DNA of 64,000 nt, taken from NCBI GenBank assembly GCA_913061095.1, contig CAJXVM010000020.1, positions 1-64,000 of the forward strand, in the 5' to 3' direction. Below are positions 24,630 to 34,651 of the stretch, piece after piece. Both the position numbers and the translations under genes were made by a program. The stretch comes from an uncultured Ignavibacteria bacterium. GTDB taxonomy: Bacteria; Bacteroidota; Ignavibacteria; SZUA-365. Below the pieces are notes generated by a model that was not told where the DNA came from, made no database searches, and saw only the letters and a program-made list of their open reading frames with translations. The number at the start of each line of letters is the position of its first letter. Positions within the stretch are counted from its first letter, which is position 1.

Positions 24630-27600
24630 ATGCATCTGATTTCAGATACCTTCCGCCAGGGGATACCACGACTCTCTCTTCTGATCATGCTGGCTGTGCT
24701 GGCCTCCGCCTGTTCCTCGCAGAAGGAAATCACGCGTGAGGAAAGCAATGAGAGCGGCGCTCCCTCCGCGGAGACGCTGATCGACACGCTTGCCCCGGCG
24801 CCGGGAGCCCCGCTGCTGCCGCGGCCGCAGCTTGCGATCGACGACATTCCGTCCGCTCCGGAAGTGAATGAAAGCGAACGCGAGCCGCTGCTCGACCGCG
24901 GACGTCTGCATATTCTGCTCGCCACGAAGGCGCTGGAGGGCGGAGACACGCTCAATGCCATCGAACAGGCCACGCTGGCCTCCCAGAAAATGGACCGTGC
25001 AAGCTACCTCCCGCATATCGAGGAGGATGCGCGGTACCACGAGTTGCAGAACCGTCTCAAAGCGGTGTACCGCGGCTGCGCCGGACTGATCGAAAGCGCG
25101 GACGTCGATGTGCCCATCTCCGCGCTTCAGCTGCTGGCGGATGAAAACGCCGAGGCGGATACGTCGGATCTGGCGGCCCTGACATTCAAGGAGCCCCCGC
25201 GCACGACCATCCCGCTGCCGCTGAACGAAGAGGTGGAAAAGAACATCGTTTACTTCACCACCAAGATGCGCAAGCATTTCATCAAGTGGCTGGAGCGTTC
25301 GGGACGCTATTTCCCCGTCATGCGCCCGATCCTCCGCGAGGAGGGGATGCCGGATGAGATCATCTATCTCACCATGATCGAGAGCGGCGTCAATCCCTTC
25401 GCGCGCTCATGGGCGGCATGCGTCGGACTCTGGCAGTTCCTGAAATCCACCGGCGAGATGTACGGCCTCAAAGGCGACTGGTATATCGACGAGCGCCGCG
25501 ATCCGGAGCTGGCCACACGCGCGGCTGCGCGACACCTGCGCGACCTCTACAACCGCTTCGACGACTGGCACCTGGCGCTGGCCGCGTACAATGCTGGTCC
25601 GGGACGCATCAGCCGCGCCATCCGGAAAAGCGGGAAGGAGAATCCCTCCTACTGGGAGATCCGGAAATACCTGCCGCGGGAGACGCAGAATTACGTGCCG
25701 CGCTACATCGCCACATCCATCATCGCCCTCGACACGGCGGAATACGACTTCACCGGTATCCAGTACCAGCAGCCGCTGACCGCGGAGTCCGTCTCCGTTG
25801 ACAAACCCTATCATCTCAAGGATCTCGGTGTATGTGTGGGACTCTCGCTGGAGGAACTGCAGGAGCTCAATCCCACGCTGCTCCAGCCGATCACACCGCC
25901 GCGTCACTTCACGCTGCGCATCCCCCAGGGACGCGGGCAGACCTTCGCTTCCAATATCGGCAACGTGCCGGTGCGAAAAACCCAGGAGATCGTGATTGTC
26001 GAACACAAGGTGCGGCGCGGCGAAAGCCTGTATCGGCTCGCCAAGAAATACCGCGTGACCGTCGGACAGATCGTCAAGCTCAACGAGATGAGCAGCGCGC
26101 GGCACCTGCAGATCGGTGAAATTCTCCGCATTCCGAAGAAGGAAGTCATCGATCCGAGCTCCTACGCCGTAGCCATGGACAACATCAGCAATCCCGACAG
26201 CGACGTCGATCCCACCCGCCGCACCAACGGGCGTCTCAAGCGCGAGCTCACCGTGGAGAAGGGATGGACACTCGGCAGTATCGCCCGCCGCTTTGACGTA
26301 ACCGTGCATGACCTGATGACCTGGAACGAAATGGAATCCGACGACCGGCTGCTCGCCGGGTCGACCATCGACATCTGGCTGCGGGAGGAGCAGCTCGAAT
26401 CCGATACGGAAACGCTGATGGCCGATACTGAGACCCTGCTGGCAGATGCCTCGGAAAGCGGTGCCTCGGGTGAAAACCTGCAGCGCGTGTTCGAGGGAAC
26501 ATCCGACGGCGGTCCCTCCGCCGCCGTGGCATCCTCCGTGTCAACCGCGGATACGAAAGTCGAAGTCCGCGCCGACGCGTTTTCCACCATCCACACCGTG
26601 CGCCGCGGCGAAACACTCGCCAGCATCGCCGACGCATTCGACGTCACCATCCAGCAGCTCAAAGAGTGGAATGGGCTGAAGGGTTCAAACATCCGCAGCG
26701 GCAGCACCCTCGAGGTAAAAAGCCGGTCGATCCCTCGGAAATCAACCGATATCGCGCATGAATCCCACCGATCCCTTGATGGTAGCGCCGACCCAACGGG
26801 TCGGCGGACCGACACGCCATCATCCCGTGCAGACGGAAGCCAGGACGTCAAGGGTAGCGCCGACCCAACGGGTCGGCGGACCGACACGCCATCATCCCGT
26901 GCAGACGGAAGCCAGGACGTCAAGGGCAGCGCCGACCCAACGGGTCGGCGATCGGGTGAGCGAGCGAACCAGGACAAACCCTCCGGCAAAGACACTGTAC
27001 ACACCGTCAGAAAGGGTGAAACGCTGTATAGCATTTCGAAATCCTTCGGGGTGACTGTCGGACAGCTGATGGAGTGGAACTCGCTCTCCGATCACGCGAT
27101 CAAGATCGGCCAGAAGCTCCGCATTCATCTCCCCGCCGGATCGAAGCAGGTGCGGAAGTCGGCTCCGGCCGTCGAGAAACAGCCGAAAACGGCTGCGGAT
27201 CAAACCGTGGAGCAAAAAGCAGCCGCGGGACATGACGCAAAGCAAAAAACGGCCGCACAGACCGGCGGGAGTCAAGAGAAAGCCGCGGAAGATGAAGGCA
27301 TGAAAACCTACACCGTCACCAGCGGCGGCACCGTCTCGGTGTACACCGTGCAGGCCGGCGACAATCTCTACAGTATCTCCCGCGCTTTCAGCGTCTCGGT
27401 CGATGAACTCAAGAAGGCCAATAACCTCAGCGGCAATAACATCCGCGTGGGACAGCAGCTGCGCATTCCCGGACTGCACGTCGAGGGTGATCCGCATGCC
27501 GCCGGGAAGGACGTCCCGGCCGATGAGGATACTCCTGTTGACGAGCAGGCGGCTGTCGATGACGCGGCTGCCGCGCCGGCGTCGGAAAAGACAGCCTCCG

Positions 27601-28154
27601 GGCGCGATACGACCGTGGTCGTCGACGGGAACGAGGTCACCATTACGCGCTACCGGGTGAAAAAGGGCGAAACGCTGCGCAGCATTGCCCACGACTTTGG
27701 TGTGACAGTTGCCGATCTGCGCCTGTGGAACAAAATCCCCGGTGACAATATCCGTATCGGTCAGGAACTGCTCATCCGTACGAACGGGAAAAAGGCGGCG
27801 GATGGCGATAACGCATCTGAAGCGCCGCAGAACGCACCGTCGCCGGACCCACCGTCACCGGACGCGAAGGCACCGGGAGCGAAGGCGCCGGATGAGACGG
27901 CACCGGATGAGACGGCACCGGATGCGAAGGTGCAGAAGCAGAAGGCGGCGGAAAGTACCCGGGAAAAGACGGAAGCCGTGGATACTGAAGCGGACGCAGA
28001 GGACGGCCGCTCGGAGTATATCGTCAAGAAGGGCGACACACTCTACAGCATCTCCCGCGAGCTGGGTGTCACGGTTAATCAGCTGCGCGCTTGGAATTCA
28101 CTGGGCGATGTGCTCAGGATCGGTCAGAAGATCGTATATTATACCGGCAAGTAA
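24630..28154 (+). CDS. Membrane-bound lytic transglycosylase (MltD-like) with seven LysM domains
   Basis: A 1174-residue lipoprotein (lipobox in [10 protein letters not shown]). Residues about 200-380 are an SLT lysozyme-like domain: the catalytic Glu lies in [20 protein letters not shown], followed by [16 protein letters not shown]. It cleaves peptidoglycan glycan strands to 1,6-anhydro ends. Seven LysM peptidoglycan-binding modules follow, each starting like [11 protein letters not shown] or [11 protein letters not shown] and ending like IGQKLRI. Between modules 3 and 4 lies a two-and-a-half-copy 24-residue repeat encoded by a palindromic DNA element (see 26781-26952). Between modules 6 and 7 is a PDA/PDET-rich linker. 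The LysM count is high for MltD. Confidence 0.92.
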   Translation: MHLISDTFRQGIPRLSLLIMLAVLASACSSQKEITREESNESGAPSAETLIDTLAPAPGAPLLPRPQLAIDDIPSAPEVNESEREPLLDRGRLHILLATKALEGGDTLNAIEQATLASQKMDRASYLPHIEEDARYHELQNRLKAVYRGCAGLIESADVDVPISALQLLADENAEADTSDLAALTFKEPPRTTIPLPLNEEVEKNIVYFTTKMRKHFIKWLERSGRYFPVMRPILREEGMPDEIIYLTMIESGVNPFARSWAACVGLWQFLKSTGEMYGLKGDWYIDERRDPELATRAAARHLRDLYNRFDDWHLALAAYNAGPGRISRAIRKSGKENPSYWEIRKYLPRETQNYVPRYIATSIIALDTAEYDFTGIQYQQPLTAESVSVDKPYHLKDLGVCVGLSLEELQELNPTLLQPITPPRHFTLRIPQGRGQTFASNIGNVPVRKTQEIVIVEHKVRRGESLYRLAKKYRVTVGQIVKLNEMSSARHLQIGEILRIPKKEVIDPSSYAVAMDNISNPDSDVDPTRRTNGRLKRELTVEKGWTLGSIARRFDVTVHDLMTWNEMESDDRLLAGSTIDIWLREEQLESDTETLMADTETLLADASESGASGENLQRVFEGTSDGGPSAAVASSVSTADTKVEVRADAFSTIHTVRRGETLASIADAFDVTIQQLKEWNGLKGSNIRSGSTLEVKSRSIPRKSTDIAHESHRSLDGSADPTGRRTDTPSSRADGSQDVKGSADPTGRRTDTPSSRADGSQDVKGSADPTGRRSGERANQDKPSGKDTVHTVRKGETLYSISKSFGVTVGQLMEWNSLSDHAIKIGQKLRIHLPAGSKQVRKSAPAVEKQPKTAADQTVEQKAAAGHDAKQKTAAQTGGSQEKAAEDEGMKTYTVTSGGTVSVYTVQAGDNLYSISRAFSVSVDELKKANNLSGNNIRVGQQLRIPGLHVEGDPHAAGKDVPADEDTPVDEQAAVDDAAAAPASEKTASGRDTTVVVDGNEVTITRYRVKKGETLRSIAHDFGVTVADLRLWNKIPGDNIRIGQELLIRTNGKKAADGDNASEAPQNAPSPDPPSPDAKAPGAKAPDETAPDETAPDAKVQKQKAAESTREKTEAVDTEADAEDGRSEYIVKKGDTLYSISRELGVTVNQLRAWNSLGDVLRIGQKIVYYTGK
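26781..26952 (+). repeat. 72-bp tandem repeat with palindromic core inside the LysM gene
   Basis: Units begin at 26781, 26853 and 26925 (the last partial), exactly 72 nt apart, so they keep the reading frame. Each contains CGCCGACCC-AAC-GGGTCGGCG, a 9-bp stem with AAC loop (first copy 26786-26806). The core matches the intergenic palindromes at 37775-37881 except at the S position. Translation gives SADPTGRR-containing 24-residue units between two LysM domains. Confidence 0.85.
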
Positions 28155-28180
28155 ACGTCCTTTTTCGCTGATTCGCTGAC

Positions 28181-28196
28181 GTCCCTCGAGAGGGAC
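28181..28196 (+). promoter_or_regulatory. Hairpin containing the ribosome binding site of the LCP gene
   Basis: GTCCCT-CGAG-AGGGAC is an inverted repeat whose right arm contains the only Shine-Dalgarno-like sequence (AGAGGGA) for the ATG at 28207. Folding would mask it, so translation may be damped or coupled to the upstream gene. Confidence 0.4.
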
Positions 28197-28206
28197 GCAT
28201 GTGCCC

Positions 28207-29808
28207 ATGAACACCTATGAACGGCACAGGCTGTATCGGTTGCGGAAGCATCGCACCCGTATCATCCGCCGGCGCGTGATTTCGGTGGCGGCGACGCTCG
28301 TGTTGTTCGTCGCCGGCTGGTATATGCTTGCACGCCTGACGCCGGAAGAGTACGCTCCGCCGGCGCCCGACGACGTGGGATCAGTGGCGGCACGGCAGCT
28401 CGCGCATACTGCGGCGATATCCATCAACCGCGTGCACGAACAGCTCCAGCCGGCCTATCGTGATGAGGCGAAACAGAGCGTGTTCGCGTTGTTCGATACC
28501 GCCGCGGGCACGCAGGGTCGGAACGACAGCGACGCGTCAGACGGTGGTGACGCCTCAGACGGAGGTGATACCGGCGGCAGCGATAGCGTGTACAGTGGCG
28601 AAGATGTGGACGCGCGCGATGACGCGCGTGACGATGTGAACGCCCCCGACGACGCGGACGGCATCGGCGGTGCGGAATACCGCTCGGATACCGGGTTCCT
28701 CCAGCCGTTCGTCGGATCCCTGGCACTGCAGGATTCCAATCCCGCACAGGGTGCACGTCCCCTGCGCTCCTCCGTGGCGGATCCCCCACCCGGGAAATCG
28801 GATATGCCGCATCGGGAGCTGGACATTCTTCTCATCGGACTTGACAGCCGTCTCGGCAAGGGACGCGGTCGCGCCGATGCACTTCATCTTTTCACCATCG
28901 ACCTCGACGCTCCTTCCGTCCGTATCACGAGCATTCCCCGCGGCACGTATTCCGATCTCGGATACGAAAACGAAGCCTCCAACATCATTGCCAACGTGCG
29001 TTCTGCGAGGGGACGCGTGGAACTGCAGCGCCGCGTCGCCCGCATCTGCCGGCGCGACAGTGTGCCGTACTACGTCGAAGTCGGTTTCTCCGACGCCTTC
29101 GGATTGCTCGAACTGCTGGGCTACACTGATCCGGTAGCCGAGCTGCAGGCACTGCGGCAGCGCCGCATCTACCAGTACGGCGATCACAACCGCTGCTATA
29201 ACCAGGGGCTCTTCCTCCGCAGCGCGACACTGCGGCTGCTGCCGCTGCTCGAAGGTGTGACCGGTGATGTGCTCCTTCGCGCGGGACTCGACCTCGTGCA
29301 TACCAACCTCACCCGCGAGCAGTGCCGCGGCATCGCGTATATTCTCAATGATGCCGGTGCAGCGCGGCTCCCGGAGCTCGTGAGTGTCAGGTTGCGCAGC
29401 CGCTTCCGGCACCATATCGAGCGCGCGCCTCGCGAAGCAATCCATGCGCATGCGGTTCGCGGTATCGACTACAGTGACCTCGGCGGCACCACGAACCTCG
29501 CCGAGCGCCGCATCCGCTCCGCGCTTGCCGAGGCATCCGTCGATACCGGAAAGCCACGGCGTGTCAGGGAAAGGCTCCTCGTCATGTTCCGCCAGCACGG
29601 ATGGCTTCAGATCAGCGATCGCGTGCTTCGCAGACAGCTGCGGGATTCACTTGCCGGCACGCTGATCGCCGCCTGCACGGAACTTGGAAATACAGAGGAG
29701 ATTCGGGAGATCCGTCGCACGATCGATGCCGATAATGTGTTGTTCTACCAGGAAGAACCACTGCCGGCACATACCGCACCGCGCGGCTCCTCCGGTACCA
29801 CCCGCTGA
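28207..29808 (+). CDS. LytR-CpsA-Psr (LCP) family protein
   Basis: A 533-residue bitopic membrane protein. A basic N-terminus is followed by one TM (about residues 22-42), a long acidic Asp/Gly/Ser-rich linker (about 100-165), and an LCP catalytic domain: ILLIGLDSRLGKGRGRADAL, then ITSIPRGTYSDLG. LCP enzymes transfer lipid-linked glycopolymers to peptidoglycan or other acceptors. The Asp/Arg of the first motif are kept, but the usual IPRDT is IPRGT, so activity may differ. It is co-directional with and 52 nt from the lytic transglycosylase, consistent with cell wall work. ATG 28207 is preferred over GTG 28201. Confidence 0.8.
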   Translation: MNTYERHRLYRLRKHRTRIIRRRVISVAATLVLFVAGWYMLARLTPEEYAPPAPDDVGSVAARQLAHTAAISINRVHEQLQPAYRDEAKQSVFALFDTAAGTQGRNDSDASDGGDASDGGDTGGSDSVYSGEDVDARDDARDDVNAPDDADGIGGAEYRSDTGFLQPFVGSLALQDSNPAQGARPLRSSVADPPPGKSDMPHRELDILLIGLDSRLGKGRGRADALHLFTIDLDAPSVRITSIPRGTYSDLGYENEASNIIANVRSARGRVELQRRVARICRRDSVPYYVEVGFSDAFGLLELLGYTDPVAELQALRQRRIYQYGDHNRCYNQGLFLRSATLRLLPLLEGVTGDVLLRAGLDLVHTNLTREQCRGIAYILNDAGAARLPELVSVRLRSRFRHHIERAPREAIHAHAVRGIDYSDLGGTTNLAERRIRSALAEASVDTGKPRRVRERLLVMFRQHGWLQISDRVLRRQLRDSLAGTLIAACTELGNTEEIREIRRTIDADNVLFYQEEPLPAHTAPRGSSGTTR

Positions 29809-29812
29809 CCTG

Positions 29813-29842
29813 TTGGAACTTCGCGATGTGTCGGCTATCTTG
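29813..29842 (+). promoter_or_regulatory. glgP promoter
   Basis: TTG (29813-29815), exactly 20 nt, TATCTTG (29836-29842), a full match to TTG-N20-TANNTTG. The predicted leader to the ATG at 30007 is about 160 nt and includes CCGGG-TGCCT-CCCGG and GTCA-ATTG-TGAC hairpins. Confidence 0.5.
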
Positions 29843-30006
29843 AAATTCCTGTTCTGTTTTGACACCGGGAGCCGTCGATCAGTGGGGCCCAGCCAGCGGT
29901 CACTACTGGCCGCCGTCAATTGTGACAATGGCACGGCCCACTTGTCCGGGTGCCTCCCGGCATCGGAATGGAACCGATCGTATTATCAGCAAACGAGGAA
30001 GTGAAC

Positions 30007-32136
30007 ATGAATTCCACTTTCATGGAACGCACGGAACAGGCGATTCGCGGATTGCGTCGTCTCGCATATAATCTCTGGTGGACCTGGAATCCCAAGGCGC
30101 AGGACATTTTCCATGCTTTGTCTGAGCGGAAGTGGCGCTCTTCCAATCACAATGCTGTTGCTGTCCTGAAGTCCATTTCCCACGCCGAACTGCAGGCGCG
30201 GCTCTGCGAGAAGGAATTTCTCGAACAGGTCGAGTCCGTGCTGCAGGAGTTCGAAAATTACATGGGAAAAAAGGATACCTGGTACACGGCAAACACGTCC
30301 GGCAACGGTTCTCGGCTGGTGGCGTATTTCAGTGCCGAATTCGGCCTGCATGAGTGCCTGCCGATTTATTCCGGCGGCCTCGGCGTGCTCGCAGGCGACC
30401 ACACGAAATCCGCCAGCGATCTCGGCGTCCCCTTCATCGGTGTGAGCCTTTTCTATCGCAACGGCTATTTCCAGCAGACGCTCGGTCCCGATGGGTGGCA
30501 GCACGAATCATATCCACTGATCGATCCCGACACCATCCCCGTCGAGCTCGTCACCGACGATGCTGGGAATCCAGTCACCGCATCCGTGCAGATTGCCCAT
30601 GCCACCGTGACCTTTCATGCATACCGGATCAATGTCGGCAGGGCGACCATTTACCTGCTCGACACCAACAGGGAAGAGAACGATCTCCATTATCGGGAGA
30701 TCACATCGCGCGTGTACGGCGGTGACAGCACGACGCGTGTCATGCAGGAAACCATTCTCGGTATCGGTGGTGTCCGTTTGCTCCGGAAACTGGGTATAGC
30801 CCCGCGCGTTTTCCATATGAATGAGGGCCACAGCGCCTTTCTGACACTGGAGTTGCTGCGTGAGCGGCTGGCACAGGGCGACACGCGTGCGGATGCGGAA
30901 GCCTGGGTACGCGATCACAGCGTATTTACGACGCACACGCCCGTTCCTGCTGGACACGACCGTTTCACACCGGATCTCCTCGACCATCTGCTTTCCATGT
31001 TCCGCGAGCGCCTCGGTTTCGATCACGAAACGCTGATGTCCTACGGCCGCGAGCGACCCGACGACAGCGAGGAGACATTCTGCATGACCGTTCTCGCCCT
31101 GAAGATGTCCCAGGCCGCGAACGGTGTCAGCGAACTGCACGGACAGATCAGCAGGGATATGTGGAAAGGGCTGTTTCACGTTGACAACAGTGAAGAGGTC
31201 CCGATCGGACACATCACAAACGGCGTGCATATCCTGGGATGGATGGCCAATCGCACCCGTCAGTTCTGGCACAAGCATCTCGGACAGAAGTGGATTTACT
31301 ATCTCAAGCAGGAGGCCATCTGGGCGCAGGTCTCCGACCCCGAACTTATCCCCGATGAAGAACTCTGGGCGCTCCGCTATGGTCTGCGGCGGGATCTGAT
31401 AGAATATGTTCGCCGCATGATGCGTCATCAGTTCCAGCGCGTCGGTGCGGATTACGATACCGTCCAGGGCAGCATCCTCAATCCCGATGCACTGACAATC
31501 GGCTTCGCCCGGCGATTCGCTACCTACAAGCGCGCGCCACTGTTCTTCCGCGATTTCAATCGCGTCGTGGAGCTGATCAACAACCCCGAGCGGCCCGTGC
31601 AGATTGTCTTCGCCGGCAAGGCGCATCCCCGTGACGATCAGGGAAAGCGCTTCATCCAGGAAATCGTCGGGCATTCGAAAAATCCCGCCCTGTTCGGCAA
31701 GGTGGTGTTTCTCGAAAACTATGACATCAACGTCGCGCGGCACATGATTTCCGGAGTGGATCTCTGGCTGAATAATCCGCGTCGTCCGATGGAGGCGAGC
31801 GGGACCAGCGGGATGAAAATCCTTATTCACGGCGGACTGAATCTCAGTATTCTCGACGGCTGGTGGCGCGAGGGCTACAGTGGAGAAAACGGCTGGGCCA
31901 TCGGCGAAGACTCAACCCCCGCATCCGTCGAAGAACAGGATGAACGCGACGCCGCGCTGCTTCAGGAAATCCTCTTCAATGACGTAATCCCGGAGTTTTA
32001 CGATCGCGATGAATACGGCATCCCGCGTAAGTGGCTGCAGCGTGTCAGGAAATCGATGGAAACCCTCATCCCGCAGTTCAACACCGACCGCATGGTGTCG
32101 GATTACGTGACGAAGTATTACCATATCACCGATTAA
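30007..32136 (+). CDS. glgP: Alpha-glucan phosphorylase
   Basis: A 709-residue PLP-dependent phosphorylase of the short bacterial type (TIGR02094-like). It releases glucose 1-phosphate from glycogen or maltodextrin. The DUF3417-like N-terminus shows LAYNLWWTWNPKAQDIF. FHMNEGHSAFLTLELL, VFTTHTPVPAGHDRF and ITNGVHILGW mark the catalytic core. The PLP lysine sits in ASGTSGMKILIHGGLNLSI near the C-terminus. AACGAGGAAG upstream supports the ATG at 30007. The open frame from 29950 lacks any family similarity. No glycogen synthase gene is adjacent. Confidence 0.94.
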   Translation: MNSTFMERTEQAIRGLRRLAYNLWWTWNPKAQDIFHALSERKWRSSNHNAVAVLKSISHAELQARLCEKEFLEQVESVLQEFENYMGKKDTWYTANTSGNGSRLVAYFSAEFGLHECLPIYSGGLGVLAGDHTKSASDLGVPFIGVSLFYRNGYFQQTLGPDGWQHESYPLIDPDTIPVELVTDDAGNPVTASVQIAHATVTFHAYRINVGRATIYLLDTNREENDLHYREITSRVYGGDSTTRVMQETILGIGGVRLLRKLGIAPRVFHMNEGHSAFLTLELLRERLAQGDTRADAEAWVRDHSVFTTHTPVPAGHDRFTPDLLDHLLSMFRERLGFDHETLMSYGRERPDDSEETFCMTVLALKMSQAANGVSELHGQISRDMWKGLFHVDNSEEVPIGHITNGVHILGWMANRTRQFWHKHLGQKWIYYLKQEAIWAQVSDPELIPDEELWALRYGLRRDLIEYVRRMMRHQFQRVGADYDTVQGSILNPDALTIGFARRFATYKRAPLFFRDFNRVVELINNPERPVQIVFAGKAHPRDDQGKRFIQEIVGHSKNPALFGKVVFLENYDINVARHMISGVDLWLNNPRRPMEASGTSGMKILIHGGLNLSILDGWWREGYSGENGWAIGEDSTPASVEEQDERDAALLQEILFNDVIPEFYDRDEYGIPRKWLQRVRKSMETLIPQFNTDRMVSDYVTKYYHITD

Positions 32137-32200
32137 CATGCGGCAGCAGGAACGCCTGCGCCGCGATTCATGTTCTTGCATTATCACAACAGGAGGCAAC

Positions 32201-32401
32201 ATGGCATCTGTTTTTGAGTACAAGGAAGTCGTCGGCATCTCCATCGAGAGTGTGGAAGCCGCAATTCAGGAGGGCCTCACCGAGGTTTCCGCCGATTACC
32301 AGGTCGCATGGTTCGAGGCCGTCTCTATTCGCGGCCGGATGGTGGATGAAAAAACCACGGAGTATCAGGTGACACTCAAAATCGGCTGCCGGCCCAAGTA
32401 A
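32201..32401 (+). CDS. Dodecin family flavoprotein
   Basis: A 66-residue protein matching dodecin along its length: YKEVVGISIESVEAAIQEGL (helix), then VAWFEAVSIRGRMVDEK with the flavin-stacking Trp, and the last strand YQVTLKIGCR. Dodecins assemble into hollow dodecamers that store or buffer flavin. The ATG at 32201 has a perfect AGGAGG 6 nt upstream, which rules out the longer open frame beginning at 32138. A likely terminator follows. Confidence 0.92.
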   Translation: MASVFEYKEVVGISIESVEAAIQEGLTEVSADYQVAWFEAVSIRGRMVDEKTTEYQVTLKIGCRPK

Positions 32402-32418
32402 TCATACACAGAAATGTC

Positions 32419-32455
32419 ACGGGTGGGTGCTTCGGCTGCTCGCCCGTTCTTCTTG
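32419..32455 (+). terminator. Probable terminator after the dodecin gene
   Basis: An ACGGG...CCCGT stem with G-T pairs and a TTCG loop (32419-32448) is followed by a T-rich stretch (TTCTTCTTGG). Confidence 0.5.
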
Positions 32456-32475
32456 GTCAACCGATCGGAGGATCT

Positions 32476-32937
32476 ATGCCCGCAGAAGGGAAAAAAGCTC
32501 CCGCATTTTCGCTGCCGTCCGTGAGCGGTGGAACGGTCTCACTCAAGGACCTGAAGGGAAAAAACGTCGTGCTGTACTTCTATCCCAAAGACAATACGCC
32601 CGGCTGTACCCAGGAGTCCTGCGATTTTCGCGACAACTTCGCCCGCATTCAGGCGAAGGGAGCGGTTGTGTTCGGCGTCAGTCCCGACAGCATCGCTTCG
32701 CATGAAAAATTCCGCAGCAAGTACGATCTGCCGTTCGATCTTCTCAGTGACGAATCGCATGAGATGCTCGAGACGTACGACGTTTGGAAGGAAAAAAACA
32801 TGTACGGACGGAAATTTATGGGCGTCGAACGCACGACCGTGCTCATCGATTCCGACGGCATCATCCGACGCATCTGGCCGAAGGTGAAGGTGAAGGGGCA
32901 TGTTGACGATGTGCTCGCCGCCCTCGAGGAACTGTAA
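32476..32937 (+). CDS. bcp: Thioredoxin-dependent thiol peroxidase (Bcp/PrxQ)
   Basis: A 153-residue peroxiredoxin that reduces H2O2 and organic hydroperoxides with thioredoxin. The peroxidatic Cys is in YPKDNTPGCTQESCDFRDNF, with the second Cys five residues later, the atypical 2-Cys PrxQ arrangement. GRKFMGVERTTVLIDSDG is a typical C-terminal segment. Start ATG 32476 has a GGAGG Shine-Dalgarno. Confidence 0.95.
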   Translation: MPAEGKKAPAFSLPSVSGGTVSLKDLKGKNVVLYFYPKDNTPGCTQESCDFRDNFARIQAKGAVVFGVSPDSIASHEKFRSKYDLPFDLLSDESHEMLETYDVWKEKNMYGRKFMGVERTTVLIDSDGIIRRIWPKVKVKGHVDDVLAALEEL

Positions 32938-33051
32938 CATGGCTCCGGCCGGCAGCCGCGCGACAGCCAGCGACAGCCATGTGTCTGCCCGGTGCTGACA
33001 TGCCCCTCATCGATCCTATTTCATCTCATTGTATCACCGACCCGTGAATTC

Positions 33052-33633
33052 ATGAAACCCCTTGCTGTTCAGGAGATCCTGCCGATTGCGGAATACGAGC
33101 AACGCAGATCACAGTTTCGGAAGGAGGCGCAGGCGGAGCGTGACCTCCGGCGCATTGAGCTGGGTAACAGCTGCGTCATTATCTTTGAAAACCGCATGAC
33201 GGTGCAGTACCAGGTGCAGGAAATGTTGCGTGTCGAACGTGACGATTCCGACGACCGCATCAAACTTGAACTCAGCTGCTTCAATTTGCTCATCCCCGGC
33301 GAGAACGAACTGAGTGCGACGCTGCTCATCCGCGTTCCCGAATACCGGGACGTCGACAATGTGTTGCAGAGTCTCAATGGCATCACGCATGAATGTATCA
33401 GCCTCGATATCGCCGGCGAACCGGTCTACGCCACGTTTGACGTCGATGAGGACACACTGGTCTGTGACAGCGACGTCTTCTACGTTCGCTTTTCGATGAC
33501 ACCCGAGCAGGCTGCGGCCTTCTGCAATCCGTCCGTCGCCGTCGCCCTGCGTAGTACGCATGAAAAGTGCAGTGACACGGTTCCGATTTCCGCGGAACTC
33601 CGCAGCAGTCTTATCAAGGACCTCTCCTCATGA
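33052..33633 (+). CDS. DUF3501 family protein
   Basis: A 193-residue soluble protein matching DUF3501: LPIAEYEQRRSQFRKEAQAE at the N-terminus, then IIFENRMTVQYQVQEMLRVE, LLIPGENELSATLLIRVPEY and FYVRFSMTPEQ. The family has no defined function. It is often encoded beside rubrerythrin and heterodisulfide-reductase-like genes, but here it is the first gene of a tight pterin operon: its stop overlaps the PTPS start by 4 bp. ATG 33052 aligns with the family. The upstream frame to 32992 is spurious. Confidence 0.85.
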   Translation: MKPLAVQEILPIAEYEQRRSQFRKEAQAERDLRRIELGNSCVIIFENRMTVQYQVQEMLRVERDDSDDRIKLELSCFNLLIPGENELSATLLIRVPEYRDVDNVLQSLNGITHECISLDIAGEPVYATFDVDEDTLVCDSDVFYVRFSMTPEQAAAFCNPSVAVALRSTHEKCSDTVPISAELRSSLIKDLSS

Positions 33634-34040
33634 TGTACGTTACACGCAGAGAACATTTTTCTGCCGCGCACCGCCTGTACAATCCGTCCTGGAGTGACGA
33701 GCAGAATGATCGAGTGTTCGGCAAGTGCAATAATCCTGCGGGACACGGACACAACTATTACGTGGAAGTGACCGTGGCCGGGGAGGTCGATCCGGAAACG
33801 GGATATGTGGTGGATCTCAAGGAACTCAAGCGTGTCATTCACACGCATGTGATCGACAAGCTGGACCACAGGAACCTGAACACGGATGTCGACTTCCTCA
33901 CGGGCGTGAATCCAACTGCTGAAAATATCGCGATCGGCATCTGGAAACAGCTTGTCGACAGAATGCCGCAGGGCAGGCTCTACCAGATCCGTCTGTACGA
34001 AACTGAAAAGAATATCGTCGACTATCGAGGGGAAGCATGA
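33630..34040 (+). CDS. 6-pyruvoyltetrahydropterin synthase (PTPS) family enzyme
   Basis: A 136-residue T-fold enzyme acting on 7,8-dihydroneopterin triphosphate. The zinc histidines are in [10 protein letters not shown] and [10 protein letters not shown]. The catalytic Cys lies in [14 protein letters not shown] with a C-x5-HGH spacing, as in biopterin-forming PTPS, rather than the C-x3-HGH of QueD. The catalytic pair is in KLDHRNLN (Asp-His), and the pterin-anchoring Glu in [12 protein letters not shown]. Overlaps both neighbours by 4 bp. The adjacent folE and two SDR genes support tetrahydrobiopterin-type synthesis over queuosine, but this is inference. Confidence 0.88.
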   Translation: MMYVTRREHFSAAHRLYNPSWSDEQNDRVFGKCNNPAGHGHNYYVEVTVAGEVDPETGYVVDLKELKRVIHTHVIDKLDHRNLNTDVDFLTGVNPTAENIAIGIWKQLVDRMPQGRLYQIRLYETEKNIVDYRGEA

Positions 34041-34648
34041 AAACGACAGTCCCGCAGCAAACCGACCCGGTTGAAAACAGCATCGACCGCGACCGGGAGT
34101 TCGAAAAGAATGTCACCGAAATCCTCGAGCGCATCGGGGAGGATCCGCAGCGGGAGGGGCTGCTCAAGACGCCCTACCGGGTTGCCAAGGCGTGGAAGTT
34201 TCTCACGCAGGGATATGAAATGGACATCGAGGAGGTGCTCAACCGCGCCGTCTTCAATGAGGATTACAATGAAATGGTCATCGTCAAGGATATCGATTTC
34301 TATTCCCTCTGTGAGCATCATATGCTCCCGTTCTTCGGAAAATGCCACATCGCATATATCCCGGACGGGAAGATCGTCGGCCTGAGCAAGCTGCCCCGCA
34401 TCGTTGAAGTGTTCGCCCGCCGCCTTCAGGTGCAGGAGCGCATGACACAGCAGATCGCCGAGGCACTGCAGAATGCGCTGCAGCCGATGGGCGTCGCCGT
34501 GGTCTGCGAGGCGCGGCACATGTGCATGATGATGCGCGGTGTTCAGAAACAGAATTCCGTGGCCACCACGAGCGAAATGCTTGGCGCATTCGAGGCGAAT
34601 TCCAAAACGCGCGAAGAATTTCTCCGTCTCATTAATACAGGGTTTTAA
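34037..34648 (+). CDS. folE: GTP cyclohydrolase I
   Basis: A 203-residue enzyme that converts GTP to 7,8-dihydroneopterin triphosphate. The zinc site is [20 protein letters not shown] (Cys, His) plus the later Cys in [12 protein letters not shown]. The GTP-binding signature [20 protein letters not shown] and [10 protein letters not shown] are present. The length is normal. It sits between PTPS (4-bp overlap) and the first SDR (3-nt gap), so its product feeds the adjacent PTPS. Confidence 0.96.
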   Translation: MKTTVPQQTDPVENSIDRDREFEKNVTEILERIGEDPQREGLLKTPYRVAKAWKFLTQGYEMDIEEVLNRAVFNEDYNEMVIVKDIDFYSLCEHHMLPFFGKCHIAYIPDGKIVGLSKLPRIVEVFARRLQVQERMTQQIAEALQNALQPMGVAVVCEARHMCMMMRGVQKQNSVATTSEMLGAFEANSKTREEFLRLINTGF

Positions 34649-34651
34649 TCC

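Noticed and set aside
33630-34040. Assignment of the PTPS-family protein as QueD (queuosine pathway)
   Set aside because: The spacing around the catalytic Cys is C-x5-HGH, as in biopterin-forming PTPS. No queC, queE or queF gene lies nearby, while folE and two SDRs do. QueD-like promiscuity cannot be fully excluded.
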